Below, in pieces: positions 33,551 to 42,328 of a stretch of 64,000 bases of DNA. The translations under genes were made by a program, and so were the position numbers. The stretch is from positions 21,514 through 85,513 of the forward strand of contig NZ_VRSW01000003.1 in NCBI RefSeq assembly GCF_008017445.1. Reading direction: 5' to 3'. Positions within the stretch are counted from its first letter, which is position 1; every line of letters begins with the position of its first letter. The notes below the pieces were generated by a model. The model was not told the DNA's origin and did no database searches. It saw nothing but the letters and a program-made list of their open reading frames with translations. Source of the stretch: Microbacterium mitrae. Its GTDB lineage: Bacteria > Actinomycetota > Actinomycetes > Actinomycetales > Microbacteriaceae.

Positions 33551-34873
33551 TCAGTTGTTCGGGTCGCCACCCAACGGGCCGACCGCCGGGATCGGACCGC
33601 CATCGTCGGCGCCCGTCTTGCGGGCGCGGGCGATCGCATTGCCCACGTGGTAGATCACGAGCGCGGCGACCGTGCCCAGCACGATGCCACCAAACTCGAA
33701 GCCCTCCGGCTTCCAAACGAAGCCACCCACGGCCACCACCAGCGCCACCGCTGCGGTGTACTGGTTGACGGGGCGAGAGAAGTCAACGCGGTTGTCGACC
33801 CAGATCTTGATGCCGATGATGCCGATCAAGCCATACAGCGCCGTGGTGACGCCACCGAGCACACCCTGTGGGATCGAGTTGAAGATCGCGCCGACGAGCG
33901 GCGACATCGACAGCACGATCGCAAACAGGCCGGCGACCCAGTAAACGGCGGTCGAGTACACGCGCGTCGCGGCCATGACGCCGATGTTCTCGCCGTACGT
34001 CGTGGTTCCGGAACCACCAAGACCGCCGGCAAGAACGGTGGCGGCGCCGTCGGCGATGAGCGCCTTGCCGGTCAGCTGGTTGATCGAGGGGTCTTCGGCC
34101 ATTGAGGCGACGCCGCGAACGTGGCCAACGTTTTCAGCAACCAGCACCAGCACAACGGGCAAGAACATGGCCATCACCGACCAGGTCGTGGGTGAGCCGA
34201 AGTCGGGCACATCGAACGGCGGCAGGCCGAAAACCGGAATTCCGGTCAGATCGAGATCGATCTCGCCACGAATCGCGGCGACAACGTAGCCGATGATGAC
34301 GCCGAGGAAGATCGAAATGCGACCCAAGAAGCCACGAAACACGACGCCGCAAACGATGACCGATGCCAGCGTAATGAGGGCCGTCACCGGCGCTGCTTTG
34401 AAGTTGTTCCAGGCGGCACCGGAGAGGTTAAAGCCGATGAGGGCGACGATCGCGCCGGCCACGACCGGCGGCATAAAGCGGTCAACCCAGGCGACACCCG
34501 CAACGTGGACGACGAGGCCGATGAGCGCCAGCAATACGCCGACGGCGACGATACCTGCAAGCGCGGAGCCGGTTCCGCCCGCCGCGACGGCGGCCGTCAC
34601 CGGCGCGATGAAGGCGAAGGATGAGCCGAGGTAGCTGGGCAGCTTGTTGCCGGTGATCAGCAGGAAGAGGATGGTTCCGATTCCGCTGAACAGCAGGGTT
34701 GTCGACACCGGAAAGCCGGTAAGAGTCGGAACCAAGAACGTCGCGCCGAACATTGCGATGACGTGCTGAGCGCCCATCGCGATCGTCGAGGGCCAGCCGA
34801 GGCGCTCAGTGGGCTTGACGATGGCTCCGGGCTTGACGGACTGACCGTCGCCGTGGCGGGTCCACAGGGGCAT
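33551..34873 (-). CDS. NCS2-family uracil/xanthine permease
   Basis: This 440-residue proton-coupled nucleobase importer has about 14 membrane segments. The family regions GSSFAFIAPVTAA (near residue 80), VAENVGHVRGVASM (about 245-258, with the substrate-contacting Glu/His) and GGLGGSGTTTYGENIGVMAATRVYS (about 285-310) resemble UraA. The start is ATG 34873 after AAGGAG. Nucleobase uptake fits with the apt gene elsewhere in the window. Confidence 0.93.
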   Translation of the reverse strand: MPLWTRHGDGQSVKPGAIVKPTERLGWPSTIAMGAQHVIAMFGATFLVPTLTGFPVSTTLLFSGIGTILFLLITGNKLPSYLGSSFAFIAPVTAAVAAGGTGSALAGIVAVGVLLALIGLVVHVAGVAWVDRFMPPVVAGAIVALIGFNLSGAAWNNFKAAPVTALITLASVIVCGVVFRGFLGRISIFLGVIIGYVVAAIRGEIDLDLTGIPVFGLPPFDVPDFGSPTTWSVMAMFLPVVLVLVAENVGHVRGVASMAEDPSINQLTGKALIADGAATVLAGGLGGSGTTTYGENIGVMAATRVYSTAVYWVAGLFAIVLSMSPLVGAIFNSIPQGVLGGVTTALYGLIGIIGIKIWVDNRVDFSRPVNQYTAAVALVVAVGGFVWKPEGFEFGGIVLGTVAALVIYHVGNAIARARKTGADDGGPIPAVGPLGGDPNN

Positions 34874-35074
34874 GCGGGACTCCTTGGGGAAGGGGAAAAG
34901 GGCTAACCAAACGATAGCGATTCTGAGGGTTTGCTGACCGCAAAACCGCGCGAATCGTCGATTCTGTTGCTCTTTTGCGCCCTCGCTTGCTCCCCCGCTC
35001 ACCCCGATGCGGCCCCGTGGTTCCGGAGCCCCTGGTTTCGCAGCCCCTGGTTCCGCACCCCCCGTGGTCCAGCG

Positions 35075-36196
35075 TTATCGGGTCGCGAAGAAGATCTCGC
35101 GCTGCATCAGCAGTTGCATCAAGACCGACGCCGTCGTGCCGTCAGTGGGTGAGAGCAAGACGGCAACGGTGCTGTCTTTCACGACGACATCGTTGACGGT
35201 CGCGAGGTCAGAAACCCGCTGTTGCGTCGTGAGGGTTGCCCCCTTCTCCCACACGGCGCGGAGCACCTGCGCGCCGTCCTTGGCTGCGTCATCGGAGAGG
35301 AAGTGGTAGGTGGCGATCCACCGCGGCTTGCCGTCAACGACCGCCCAGCCGAGACCAACGAGGTCGTAGGGGTCAGGCGGAACCAGGGCATCGAATTCTT
35401 TGAAGGCGGCCTCGGCTTCTGAGGGCGACGCGTCGGGGCCGAGGATGGTCTGGCCGCTAAACACGGCCGGTTGAGTGATGTACGCCGCCGACGCACCATA
35501 CGCGTCCAGCGCCTCGGCAATGGCGTTCACCGATTCGTCATCGGCGAGGCTCTCTTCGTTTGAGACCCACGCCTCGGCGAGATCAGTGGATGAGCTCATC
35601 GCGATGCGGTTGCCCTGGTGCGCGAAGCGGGTGGGGCGGCCCATTCGGTCGATGACCGCGCCGATCTGTGACGGATCGACGGTGTAGTCCTCCCCATCGA
35701 CATCGGTCATGACGCCGTCGCTCACCGGGGTGAGGGTCGAGGGTAGCTCGGCCAGGTCGCCCGCGATCACGGTCATGCTGGCGGGCAACGCCGAATAGGT
35801 CACGAAGCGGTCGACGTCTGCCAGATTCCACCCGAGGGTGTCAGCGCCTGCGCCGGCTGCGCTCTGTTGCAGGAGTTCGGGCAGCGGGAGATAGATGGGA
35901 GTATCCGGCCCTGCAATCATGTCGGGCAGCCACGTCTGCAGATCATCGGTGCGCTCAACACCCATGATTTTCGCGATGCCGTCCAGATCGGCCATCACGA
36001 TGTCGTAGCGCTCGGCAACATCAGACGCCGGAATCTGCCCAACGGCTGCCGTGACGGAGAAGCCAGAATCAAAGTTCTTTTCGGCCGAGCCAGAGCAGCC
36101 GGCAAGCAGCAGGCCAGATACGGCGAGCAGGCCTGCAACGGCGAGCGCGCGACGTGAGCGCCCGCGTGGCTTGTGGTGTGACGAGTCGATGTGCAT
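35075..36196 (-). CDS. Putative lipoprotein, function unknown
   Basis: This 373-residue protein has an RGRSRRALAVAGLLAVSGLL signal and lipobox LAGC at about residues 31-34. The mature chain has no Cys and no recognised domain. It contains acidic stretches and a segment around LADDESVNAIAEALDAYGAS. It is translated alone on the minus strand between the uracil permease and the divergent amidohydrolase, with 201 bases including a short GGTTCC/TGGTTCCG tract (35015-35065) before the permease. Confidence 0.75.
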   Translation of the reverse strand: MHIDSSHHKPRGRSRRALAVAGLLAVSGLLLAGCSGSAEKNFDSGFSVTAAVGQIPASDVAERYDIVMADLDGIAKIMGVERTDDLQTWLPDMIAGPDTPIYLPLPELLQQSAAGAGADTLGWNLADVDRFVTYSALPASMTVIAGDLAELPSTLTPVSDGVMTDVDGEDYTVDPSQIGAVIDRMGRPTRFAHQGNRIAMSSSTDLAEAWVSNEESLADDESVNAIAEALDAYGASAAYITQPAVFSGQTILGPDASPSEAEAAFKEFDALVPPDPYDLVGLGWAVVDGKPRWIATYHFLSDDAAKDGAQVLRAVWEKGATLTTQQRVSDLATVNDVVVKDSTVAVLLSPTDGTTASVLMQLLMQREIFFATR

Positions 36197-36291
36197 ACGA
36201 TCCCCTCTTCTTCAACTCGCAACGGGGTTCCGTCCCTGGTTTCGCCCGGTGCCTGAGTTGAGGTTACTCGCTCGTAGGGTAGAGGCACAGC

Positions 36292-36307
36292 CGCACAACG
36301 TTGTGCG
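36292..36307. promoter_or_regulatory. 16-bp palindrome CGCACAACGTTGTGCG
   Basis: Perfect palindrome 24 bases upstream of the amidohydrolase ATG, in the divergent spacer. Likely an operator for an unidentified regulator. Confidence 0.5.
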
Positions 36308-36331
36308 CGGCTTTCGAAACAGAGGAGTGAC

Positions 36332-37513
36332 ATGTCGACGTTTGCGATTACGGGTGCCCACATTGTGCCGATTTCTGGCGAGGAATTCGACGGAACCATT
36401 GTGGTGACCGACGGGAAGATCGCGGCCCTCGGGCCCGATGTTGCGATTCCGAGTGGTGCCGACGTGATCGACGCGATGGGTCGGTGGGTGCTGCCCGGTT
36501 TGATCGACGCGCACGTTCACCTGGGTACGCACGAAGAGGGCGAGAACGCGAAAGACGACGACACCAACGAAATGACTGACCCGGTGACGGCCGGGGTGCG
36601 CGCAATTGACGCGATCAACCCGTTTGACCCCGGTTTTGATGAGGCGCTCAAGGGAGGCATCACGACCGTCAACGTCAACCCCGGATCGGGCAATGCGATC
36701 GGCGGTCAGGCTGCCGTGATCAAGACGTTCGGTCGCCTGGTTGATGACATGGTGATGCGGGCACCGAGTGGCGTGAAGAGCGCGCTGGGCGAAAACCCCA
36801 AGCGCGTTTATGGCGGCAAAGACAAGACCCCGTCAACGCGGTTGGGTACGGCGATGGTGATTCGCAAGGCGTTTGCCGAGGCGCAGAACTGGATCGACGA
36901 GGGCAAGACCGGCCGCAACATTGCTCTGGAACCACTGATCGCCGTGCTGAAGCGTGAGATTCCGTGGCGCCAGCACAGCCACCGAGCCGACGACATCGCG
37001 ACGGCACTGCGCCTGCAAGAGGAGTTTGGCTACGACCTGGTGCTCGACCACGGAACCGAGGCGCACGTGATCGCCGACGTGATCGCCGAGCGCGGGGTAC
37101 CGGTGCTGATCGGCCCGCTGTTCACCACGAAGTCCAAGCCTGAGCTGCGCGGCCGTTCCATCGCCAACCCTGGAAAGCTTGCCCGCGCTGGCGTGGAGAT
37201 CTCGATCATCACCGACCACCCGGTCATTCCGATCAACTTTCTGATTCACCAGGTGACGTTTGCGATCAAGGAGGGGCTCGACCGTGACACGGCGCTTCGC
37301 GCAGTCACCATTAACCCCGCGAAGGTCCTGGGCGTTGCCGACCGGGTTGGCACCCTCGAAGTCGGAAAAGATGCCGACCTGGTGCTGTGGTCGACCGATC
37401 CGATCGACATCATGGCGCGCGCTGACCGCGTGTGGATCGACGGCGTCGCCGTTGGCGAATATGACGCCGCCGCCGCCGACTTCACCGTGATTGACCGCGC
37501 CCCCCGCTTCTAA
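36332..37513 (+). CDS. Amidohydrolase (imidazolonepropionase-like)
   Basis: This 393-residue metal-dependent hydrolase of the amidohydrolase superfamily has the metal-binding motif DAHVHLG (His61, His63), later His residues in QHSHRADD and DHGTEAHVI, and Asp in ITDHPV near residue 300. The composite-domain ends (ITGAHIVPISGEEFDGTIVV and the closing GKDADLVLWSTDP) are typical. The substrate cannot be told. It is preceded by GAGGAG and a 16-bp palindrome. Confidence 0.88.
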   Translation: MSTFAITGAHIVPISGEEFDGTIVVTDGKIAALGPDVAIPSGADVIDAMGRWVLPGLIDAHVHLGTHEEGENAKDDDTNEMTDPVTAGVRAIDAINPFDPGFDEALKGGITTVNVNPGSGNAIGGQAAVIKTFGRLVDDMVMRAPSGVKSALGENPKRVYGGKDKTPSTRLGTAMVIRKAFAEAQNWIDEGKTGRNIALEPLIAVLKREIPWRQHSHRADDIATALRLQEEFGYDLVLDHGTEAHVIADVIAERGVPVLIGPLFTTKSKPELRGRSIANPGKLARAGVEISIITDHPVIPINFLIHQVTFAIKEGLDRDTALRAVTINPAKVLGVADRVGTLEVGKDADLVLWSTDPIDIMARADRVWIDGVAVGEYDAAAADFTVIDRAPRF

Positions 37514-37781
37514 CCCACGCCCCGGTTCCACCCCGGCCCCCCGGGCTGGTTCCGCCCCCCGGCCTGGTTCCGTCCCAGCCTGGTTCCACCCCAGCCGCGC
37601 CCAGCCACCCACCCCCCCCACCGCACGGGCGAAACACACTTTGGTCGGCGAGAAACATGCGGCGCGGTGGGGTTTCGCCGACCAAAATGTGTTTCGGGTG
37701 GCGGTGGCGTGGAAAACGCAGGGGCGCGGAGCCTGCACGCGACGGTCAGACATGTGCGGCGAAGTGGCGTACCGTTGAATT
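37514..37781. repeat. Intergenic island with GGTTCC tract and palindrome E
   Basis: Four GGTTCC copies, mostly as CTGGTTCC, stand at 37523-37590 in a C-rich tract. They are followed by palindrome E and then the spacer before the next gene. Confidence 0.75.
37630..37696. repeat. Palindrome E (67 bp)
   Basis: Starts CGAAACACACTTTGGTCGGC and ends in its near-reverse complement. The arms are about 22 bp with one or two mismatches around a short G-rich loop. Single copy in the window. Confidence 0.78.
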
Positions 37782-38507
37782 GTGGTCTCCTACTCATCCC
37801 TGACCGACCATTCCGCCATCACACAAGCCTTCGACGAGTTCGACAAGCTGGGTCGCGAACTGTTCTTGATCCGCTACGGATTCAAAGAAGTGAACGAGTC
37901 GTTTGTTGTCGCCCGCAGTGGTCGCTACGACACCCGCGCGCTGTTTGCCGCCGCCTACGAATACCAGACTGGTGACGCCCTGAGCGCCCGCCAGATCACT
38001 GGCTTCGCGGGGGCTGCAACGCAGTTCACAGCGCTCGGATACGTCGTGGTCGGCGCCAACGATCAGAAGGATCGTGAGCGCTTCACCTCGTTCGATGCAG
38101 CTTTGTCGCGTGTGCGGATACCCGTCGAAAACATGCCCGCCATCCGTGAGTTCCTGGCTCGCGGACTCTATGCCGAGTACTACGTTCCCGCCTCGGGCGC
38201 GTATATCGGCCTGAAGCCCCGCTCTGGTAAGCCGCCGCACTTTGTTGCGGCCGGCTACATCGCCCACCGTGAAGACGATGGCCGCGCTCGCGGCTTTGAC
38301 CTTCCGTACAAGCCGGCGCTACGAAGGTTTGCGCCGTCGAAGCAGATTCGCCCCGCATCGTCGACACCATCGACGCGCGTGGCGAGCAGCAAGCCGTCAA
38401 CGCCGCAGTCCCGTGCGGCGGCCGCCGCCGAGCGGCACGTCGCCTACTGCGAAACGTGCTTCTTGGCGTTGCCCGCAACCGGCATCTGCCCAAACTGCGA
38501 CGACTAA
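37782..38507 (+). CDS. Hypothetical protein with C-terminal zinc ribbon-like CxxC pairs
   Basis: This 241-residue soluble protein starts at GTG 37782. The N-terminal 170 residues form an unrecognised globular domain. A low-complexity Ser/Pro/Ala linker follows (about 185-215), and then CETCFLALPATGICPNCDD, two CxxC pairs spaced to bind zinc. No function is assigned. It is convergent with purC and shares a terminator with it. Confidence 0.75.
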   Translation: MVSYSSLTDHSAITQAFDEFDKLGRELFLIRYGFKEVNESFVVARSGRYDTRALFAAAYEYQTGDALSARQITGFAGAATQFTALGYVVVGANDQKDRERFTSFDAALSRVRIPVENMPAIREFLARGLYAEYYVPASGAYIGLKPRSGKPPHFVAAGYIAHREDDGRARGFDLPYKPALRRFAPSKQIRPASSTPSTRVASSKPSTPQSRAAAAAERHVAYCETCFLALPATGICPNCDD

Positions 38508-38515
38508 AACCCCAA

Positions 38516-38566
38516 CGAAAAGCGAGCGGAACCATCGACAGCTGTCGAGGTTCCGCTCGCTTTTCG
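38516..38566. terminator. Bidirectional terminator with GGAACC/GGTTCC arms
   Basis: Perfect 18-bp arms (38516-38533 and 38549-38566) contain GGAACC and GGTTCC. The 15-base loop holds the palindrome TCGACAGCTGTCGA. A TTTTC tail follows on the plus strand and, symmetrically, on the minus. It sits between two convergent genes. Confidence 0.88.
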
Positions 38567-38582
38567 TGTGCCCGCCGGCGCG

Positions 38583-39464
38583 CTAGTCGCGGAGGCGGGT
38601 GAGGAGCTCGGCGTACTTGGCGGCGGTCTGCTCGACGATGTCAGCGGGCAGTACCGGGGGAGTGCCCCGCTTGTCCCAGTTGGCTGCGAGCCAGTCGCGC
38701 ACAATTTGCTTGTCGAAACTTGCCATGCGCGCGCTGGGCGTGGTTCCGGCCTCCCACGCGGCCTTGTCCCAATAGCGGGACGAGTCGCTGGTGAGCACCT
38801 CGTCGGCGAGGGTGAGGGTGCCGTCGGCGTCGTGACCAAACTCAAACTTGGTGTCGGCGAGAATCAAGCCGTGTGCCTCGGCGATGGCGGCGGCACGGCG
38901 GTAGATTTCCAGCGACGTGTCGCGCAAATCCATGGCGATCTCTTCGCCGACAAGCTCCGTGACGCGTTCGAACGAGATGTTCTCGTCGTGCTCGCCCAGC
39001 TGCGCCTTGTAGGCCGGGGTGAAGATCGGCTCGGGCAGGCGGTCGCCATTGTGCAAGCCCGCCGGCAGCGCGATGCCGCACACGGTTCCGCTTGACTGAT
39101 ATTCGACCCAGCCGCTGCCGGTGAGGTAGCCGCGCACGACGCATTCGATGGGCAGCATGGTGAGCTTTTTCGCAACCGTGCCACGCCCCGCGACCGCGGC
39201 GGGTGGCTCTTCACCGGTGCGGTGGTTGGGAATGGCGCGGCCACCGTCGGCTCTGGCGAGCTGGTCAAACCACCAGTCACTCAGGGTGGTCAGCAGCGCT
39301 CCCTTGTGGGGGATCGGCGGCTCGAGTGAGAAGTCAAACGCACTGATGCGGTCAGACGCGACGATCAACATGCGGGCGGAATCGCCCGAAGTCGGCTCGT
39401 AAAGGTCGCGCACCTTGCCCGAGTACACGTGGGTCCAGCCGGGAATGCTCACAGGAGAAGTCAC
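38583..39464 (-). CDS. purC: SAICAR synthetase PurC
   Basis: This 293-residue ATP-dependent ligase joins aspartate to CAIR in the eighth step of purine synthesis. Family motifs are YSGKVRDLYEP at the start, ASDRISAFDF, VVRGYLTGSGW, ADTKFEFG and LADEVLTSDSSRYW. GTG 39464 is chosen, giving VTSPVSIPGWTHVYSGKVRD; an upstream in-frame extension is Thr/Pro-rich and unlikely. Confidence 0.95.
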   Translation of the reverse strand: MTSPVSIPGWTHVYSGKVRDLYEPTSGDSARMLIVASDRISAFDFSLEPPIPHKGALLTTLSDWWFDQLARADGGRAIPNHRTGEEPPAAVAGRGTVAKKLTMLPIECVVRGYLTGSGWVEYQSSGTVCGIALPAGLHNGDRLPEPIFTPAYKAQLGEHDENISFERVTELVGEEIAMDLRDTSLEIYRRAAAIAEAHGLILADTKFEFGHDADGTLTLADEVLTSDSSRYWDKAAWEAGTTPSARMASFDKQIVRDWLAANWDKRGTPPVLPADIVEQTAAKYAELLTRLRD

Positions 39465-39504
39465 GGTCTCATTATCCCCCGCGTACTCGGGCGGATTCGA
39501 CGGG

Positions 39505-40311
39505 TTACTCGTCGGGGTCGGTGGGGTCAAGCGGTGCGTGGTGGTCCCACGCGACAACGCCGGTGCGCCAGTATCCGCTCACGGCGACCTGGGCTGCGGG
39601 CAGTGCGAGCGTGCGGCGCAGGTGGCGACGAATCGGAACCAGCACTGCGGCGTTGCCGGCGACAAAGACAAACGTGGATTCAGTGATGCCAACGCTCGCG
39701 AGCTCCGCGAGGGCGGCGCCGGCGTCGTTCGGGGTGACGATAACGCGCGCGCTCTCGCCAACGTAGCCCTGCACCCACGCGCCGTCGCCGGTCACGGTCG
39801 CGATGACGACAACCTCGGTGCCTACCCGGGCGTCTGCCACCCAGCGTGAGGCCGAAGGCATGGCGGTTTCGTCAGCGACCACGATGAGACGGGTGATGCC
39901 GGCGGGGAAGGATCGCGACCCACGCGGGCCGCCGATGGCGAGGGCGGAACCAACAGTCGCGTTGAGCGCGAACGAGGCGGCGGGGCCGGGGTTGACGTGC
40001 GTGTAGAAGTCGAGGTCAATCACGGTGCCGTCGCCGCTTTCGCGCACCAGCGGCGTGAAGTCGCGCGAAATGACGGCGGCAGGATTGCCATCTTTCGGGG
40101 TCGTGATGATGCCGGTCTTGGGGTTGGGGAGGAACAGCTTGATGTGGTCGGCCGCGCCGTTGCTAACAAACCCGGCAAGCTCCGCGCCGCCGATGGTGAG
40201 GCGCACCATGTCGGGTGCGACGCGCTGCACTGCCGTCACCTCCACCCGTCGCAGCACCAGCTCATGCATGGTGAGTTCGCGGTGAAAGAGAGCAGTCTGT
40301 TCCGTCGTCAT
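39505..40311 (-). CDS. Siderophore-interacting flavoprotein (ferric reductase)
   Basis: This 268-residue FAD-binding SIP-family protein reduces ferric siderophores to release iron in the cytoplasm. The N-terminal FAD-binding barrel has DHIKLFLPNP and the RDFTPLV motif. The C-terminal SIP domain includes VVADETAMPSASRW and ends with GYWRTGVVAWDHHAPLDP. A probable iron box lies right before its start, so it should be induced when iron is scarce. Confidence 0.9.
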   Translation of the reverse strand: MTTEQTALFHRELTMHELVLRRVEVTAVQRVAPDMVRLTIGGAELAGFVSNGAADHIKLFLPNPKTGIITTPKDGNPAAVISRDFTPLVRESGDGTVIDLDFYTHVNPGPAASFALNATVGSALAIGGPRGSRSFPAGITRLIVVADETAMPSASRWVADARVGTEVVVIATVTGDGAWVQGYVGESARVIVTPNDAGAALAELASVGITESTFVFVAGNAAVLVPIRRHLRRTLALPAAQVAVSGYWRTGVVAWDHHAPLDPTDPDE

Positions 40312-40320
40312 ACCCCCAGC

Positions 40321-40334
40321 TTAGGGCAACCTAA
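40321..40334. promoter_or_regulatory. Probable IdeR/DtxR iron box
   Basis: TTAGGGCAACCTAA, with TTAGG/CCTAA arms, lies ten bases upstream of the siderophore-interacting protein ATG. It resembles the DtxR/IdeR consensus TTAGGTTAGCCTAACCTAA at about 13 of 19 positions. Confidence 0.7.
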
Positions 40335-40521
40335 CTTCCCCTGGCTCCGTGGTTCCGCAGCCTGGCTCCGTGGTTTCGGGGGACGGCTTCGTGGTTCCGG
40401 AACCCGGCCCTTGGTTTCGCGACTAGGCTCCGTGGTTTCGCGACTCGGCTCTGTGGTTCCGTAGCCCGGCTTCGTGGTTCCGGAACCACGGGCTCACGCG
40501 CGCAGCGTCGTGCGTTCCGCA

Positions 40522-40603
40522 ACGCGAGGGCAGGAGATTACGCCGGAGGCAGGAGAATTGGCGCGAGGTTTCCTTCCCTCACGTGATTCTCCTTCTCTCG
40601 CGT
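40522..40603. repeat. Palindrome A3 (82 bp)
   Basis: Starts ACGCGAGGGCAGGAGATT and ends in ATTCTCCTTCTCTCGCGT. The 18-bp arms differ at three positions. Member of family A. Confidence 0.8.
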
Positions 40604-40680
40604 GGGGTCGCGCCGGGTCGCGCCGTGTCGCGCCATGCACCACCGGTCTCTCGTCACGCGGCTCGGGGCAACGTCACGCA

Positions 40681-40760
40681 CCCCATAGAAACGCCACGCA
40701 CCCCACAGAAACGCCACGCACCCCACAGAAACGCCACGCACCCCACAGAAACGTCACGCA
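40681..40760. repeat. Four tandem 20-bp repeats
   Basis: Unit CCCCACAGAAACGCCACGCA. Copy 1 has CATAG and copy 4 has ACGTC. It ends 26 bases before the purD stop. Confidence 0.9.
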
Positions 40761-40785
40761 TGCACGGTCTCGCCGCCCGCAGCGG

Positions 40786-42057
40786 CTACTCGGTGACGAC
40801 GCGGGCGGCGATGTCTTTGCGGTACTGGGCGCCTTCGAGCTCGATCTTGCCGAGTGCGGCGTAGGCGCTGGTGCGGGCTTCGGCGAAGTCGTTGCCGAGG
40901 CCGACGACGTTGAGCACGCGTCCGCCGGTGGCGAGGAGAGCGGAACCATCGGCTGCGGTCGCAGCATGCGCGATGTGCACGTTGGGTACCGCGGCGGCCT
41001 GATCCAGGCCGGCTATCGGTCGGCCGGTGACGGGGTTCGCGGGGTAGCCCTCGCTCGCGAGCACGACGGTAACGGCAGCCTGCGAGGAAAATTCGGGCAG
41101 CGGCTCGTCTTCAAGGTTGCCGGATGCGGCCGCGAGCAACAGTTCAGACAGCGGCGTGACCAGACGCGGCAACACAACCTGGGTCTCGGGGTCGCCAAAG
41201 CGCGCGTTGAATTCAATGACCTTGATGCCGCTGTCGGTGAGGATCAGTCCCGCGTAAAGCAGGCCGATAAACGGGGTGCCTTCGCGGTCAAGCTGGCGGA
41301 TCACGGGGAGGGCAACCTCGTCGGTCACCTGCTGCACAAACGCGGCTTCAGAACCGAACTGGTCGGCCAGCCAAGGCAGCGGCGAGTACGCGCCCATGCC
41401 GCCCGTGTTCGGACCCTCATCGCCATCGCCGAGGCGCTTGTAGTCTTGCGCCGGGCTGAGCGGGCGAACCGTATCGCCATCGGCGAGGAAGAACAGGCTG
41501 ACCTCGGGGCCGGAGAGAAACTCTTCGACCAAGATGGGTCCGACCGGCAGGTAGGTTTCGGCGTGAGCGAGCGCGGCGTCGCGGTCGGTGGTCACGACGA
41601 CACCCTTGCCCGCGGCCAGGCCATCGGCCTTGACGACGTACGGCGCGCCGTATTCGTCGAGTGTTGCGGCAACTTCGGCGAGCGTTGCGGCGCGGGTTGC
41701 GCGGCCGGTGGGAACGCCAGCGGCCTCCATGATGCGCTTGGCAAACGCCTTGGAACCTTCGAGAGCGGCAGCCTCCTTGCCCGGGCCGAAGACCGGGATT
41801 CCGCGCTGACGCAGCGAGTCAGAAACGCCCGCGATGAGCGGTGCCTCTGGGCCGACAACGACCAGGTCAATCGCATGTTCGATGGCGTAATTCGTGACCG
41901 CCACCGGATCGTTCGCGTTCAGCGCGACCGGCGTCGCATCCTGCGCAATGCCAGCATTGCCCGGCGCAATGAACAGGTCGTGAGCGACGCTCTCCGACTT
42001 CAGCGCAAGGATGATGGCGTGCTCGCGGGCACCGGAACCGAGAACCAGGATCTTCAC
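40786..42057 (-). CDS. purD: Phosphoribosylamine-glycine ligase PurD
   Basis: This 423-residue ATP-grasp enzyme makes GAR in the second step of purine synthesis. It opens MKILVLGSGAREHAI and has the typical APGNAGIA, VVGPEAPLIAGVSD, PYVVKADGLAAGKGVVV (ATP-grasp loop), GPNTGGMGAYSP and FNARFGDPETQV. Length is normal. The minus-strand gene downstream of it is the siderophore reductase, separated by the repeat island. Confidence 0.96.
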   Translation of the reverse strand: MKILVLGSGAREHAIILALKSESVAHDLFIAPGNAGIAQDATPVALNANDPVAVTNYAIEHAIDLVVVGPEAPLIAGVSDSLRQRGIPVFGPGKEAAALEGSKAFAKRIMEAAGVPTGRATRAATLAEVAATLDEYGAPYVVKADGLAAGKGVVVTTDRDAALAHAETYLPVGPILVEEFLSGPEVSLFFLADGDTVRPLSPAQDYKRLGDGDEGPNTGGMGAYSPLPWLADQFGSEAAFVQQVTDEVALPVIRQLDREGTPFIGLLYAGLILTDSGIKVIEFNARFGDPETQVVLPRLVTPLSELLLAAASGNLEDEPLPEFSSQAAVTVVLASEGYPANPVTGRPIAGLDQAAAVPNVHIAHAATAADGSALLATGGRVLNVVGLGNDFAEARTSAYAALGKIELEGAQYRKDIAARVVTE

Positions 42058-42328
42058 AAAGCCAGCCTATCCGCCGCATCCCAAATCTCCCGCCCCGCGT
42101 CGTAACGCAAGACCACGGTTCCGCAATACCCGCCACCGACACAGGCGCGCGCTCGGCGCCTACCCCACGCGAGAGCAGGAGATTACCTCGGGAGAAGGAA
42201 ATCTCACGCCTCCGCTCCTGCTGTGGGCGTAGTTTCCGTCTCTCGCGTCGTGCGCAGGCGCACCCCGGAACCAGGGCTCTGGTGCACCCCGGAACCAGAG
42301 GGCCAAGGCGCACCTCGGAACCAGGGGT
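42058..42328. repeat. Intergenic island with palindrome A4 and GGAACC tract
   Basis: No gene. Palindrome A4 is followed by four GGAACC copies (about 42268, 42291, 42317, 42341), three of them in a degenerate repeat of GCGCACCCCGGAACCAG type. Confidence 0.75.
42167..42248. repeat. Palindrome A4 (82 bp)
   Basis: Starts ACGCGAGAGCAGGAGATTA and ends TTTCCGTCTCTCGCGT. Same length and ends as A3. Confidence 0.78.

Larger units (their letters stand above)
40335..40785. repeat. Intergenic island with GGTTCC tract, palindrome A3 and 20-bp tandem repeats
   Basis: No gene. GTGGTTCCG- or GTGGTTTCG-type units recur at 40349-40490, palindrome A3 follows, and then four 20-bp direct repeats at 40681-40760, just before the purD stop. 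Confidence 0.8.

Noticed and set aside
33430..33639. 70-residue N-terminal extension of the VOC protein
   Set aside because: It runs through the terminator and end of the uracil permease gene.
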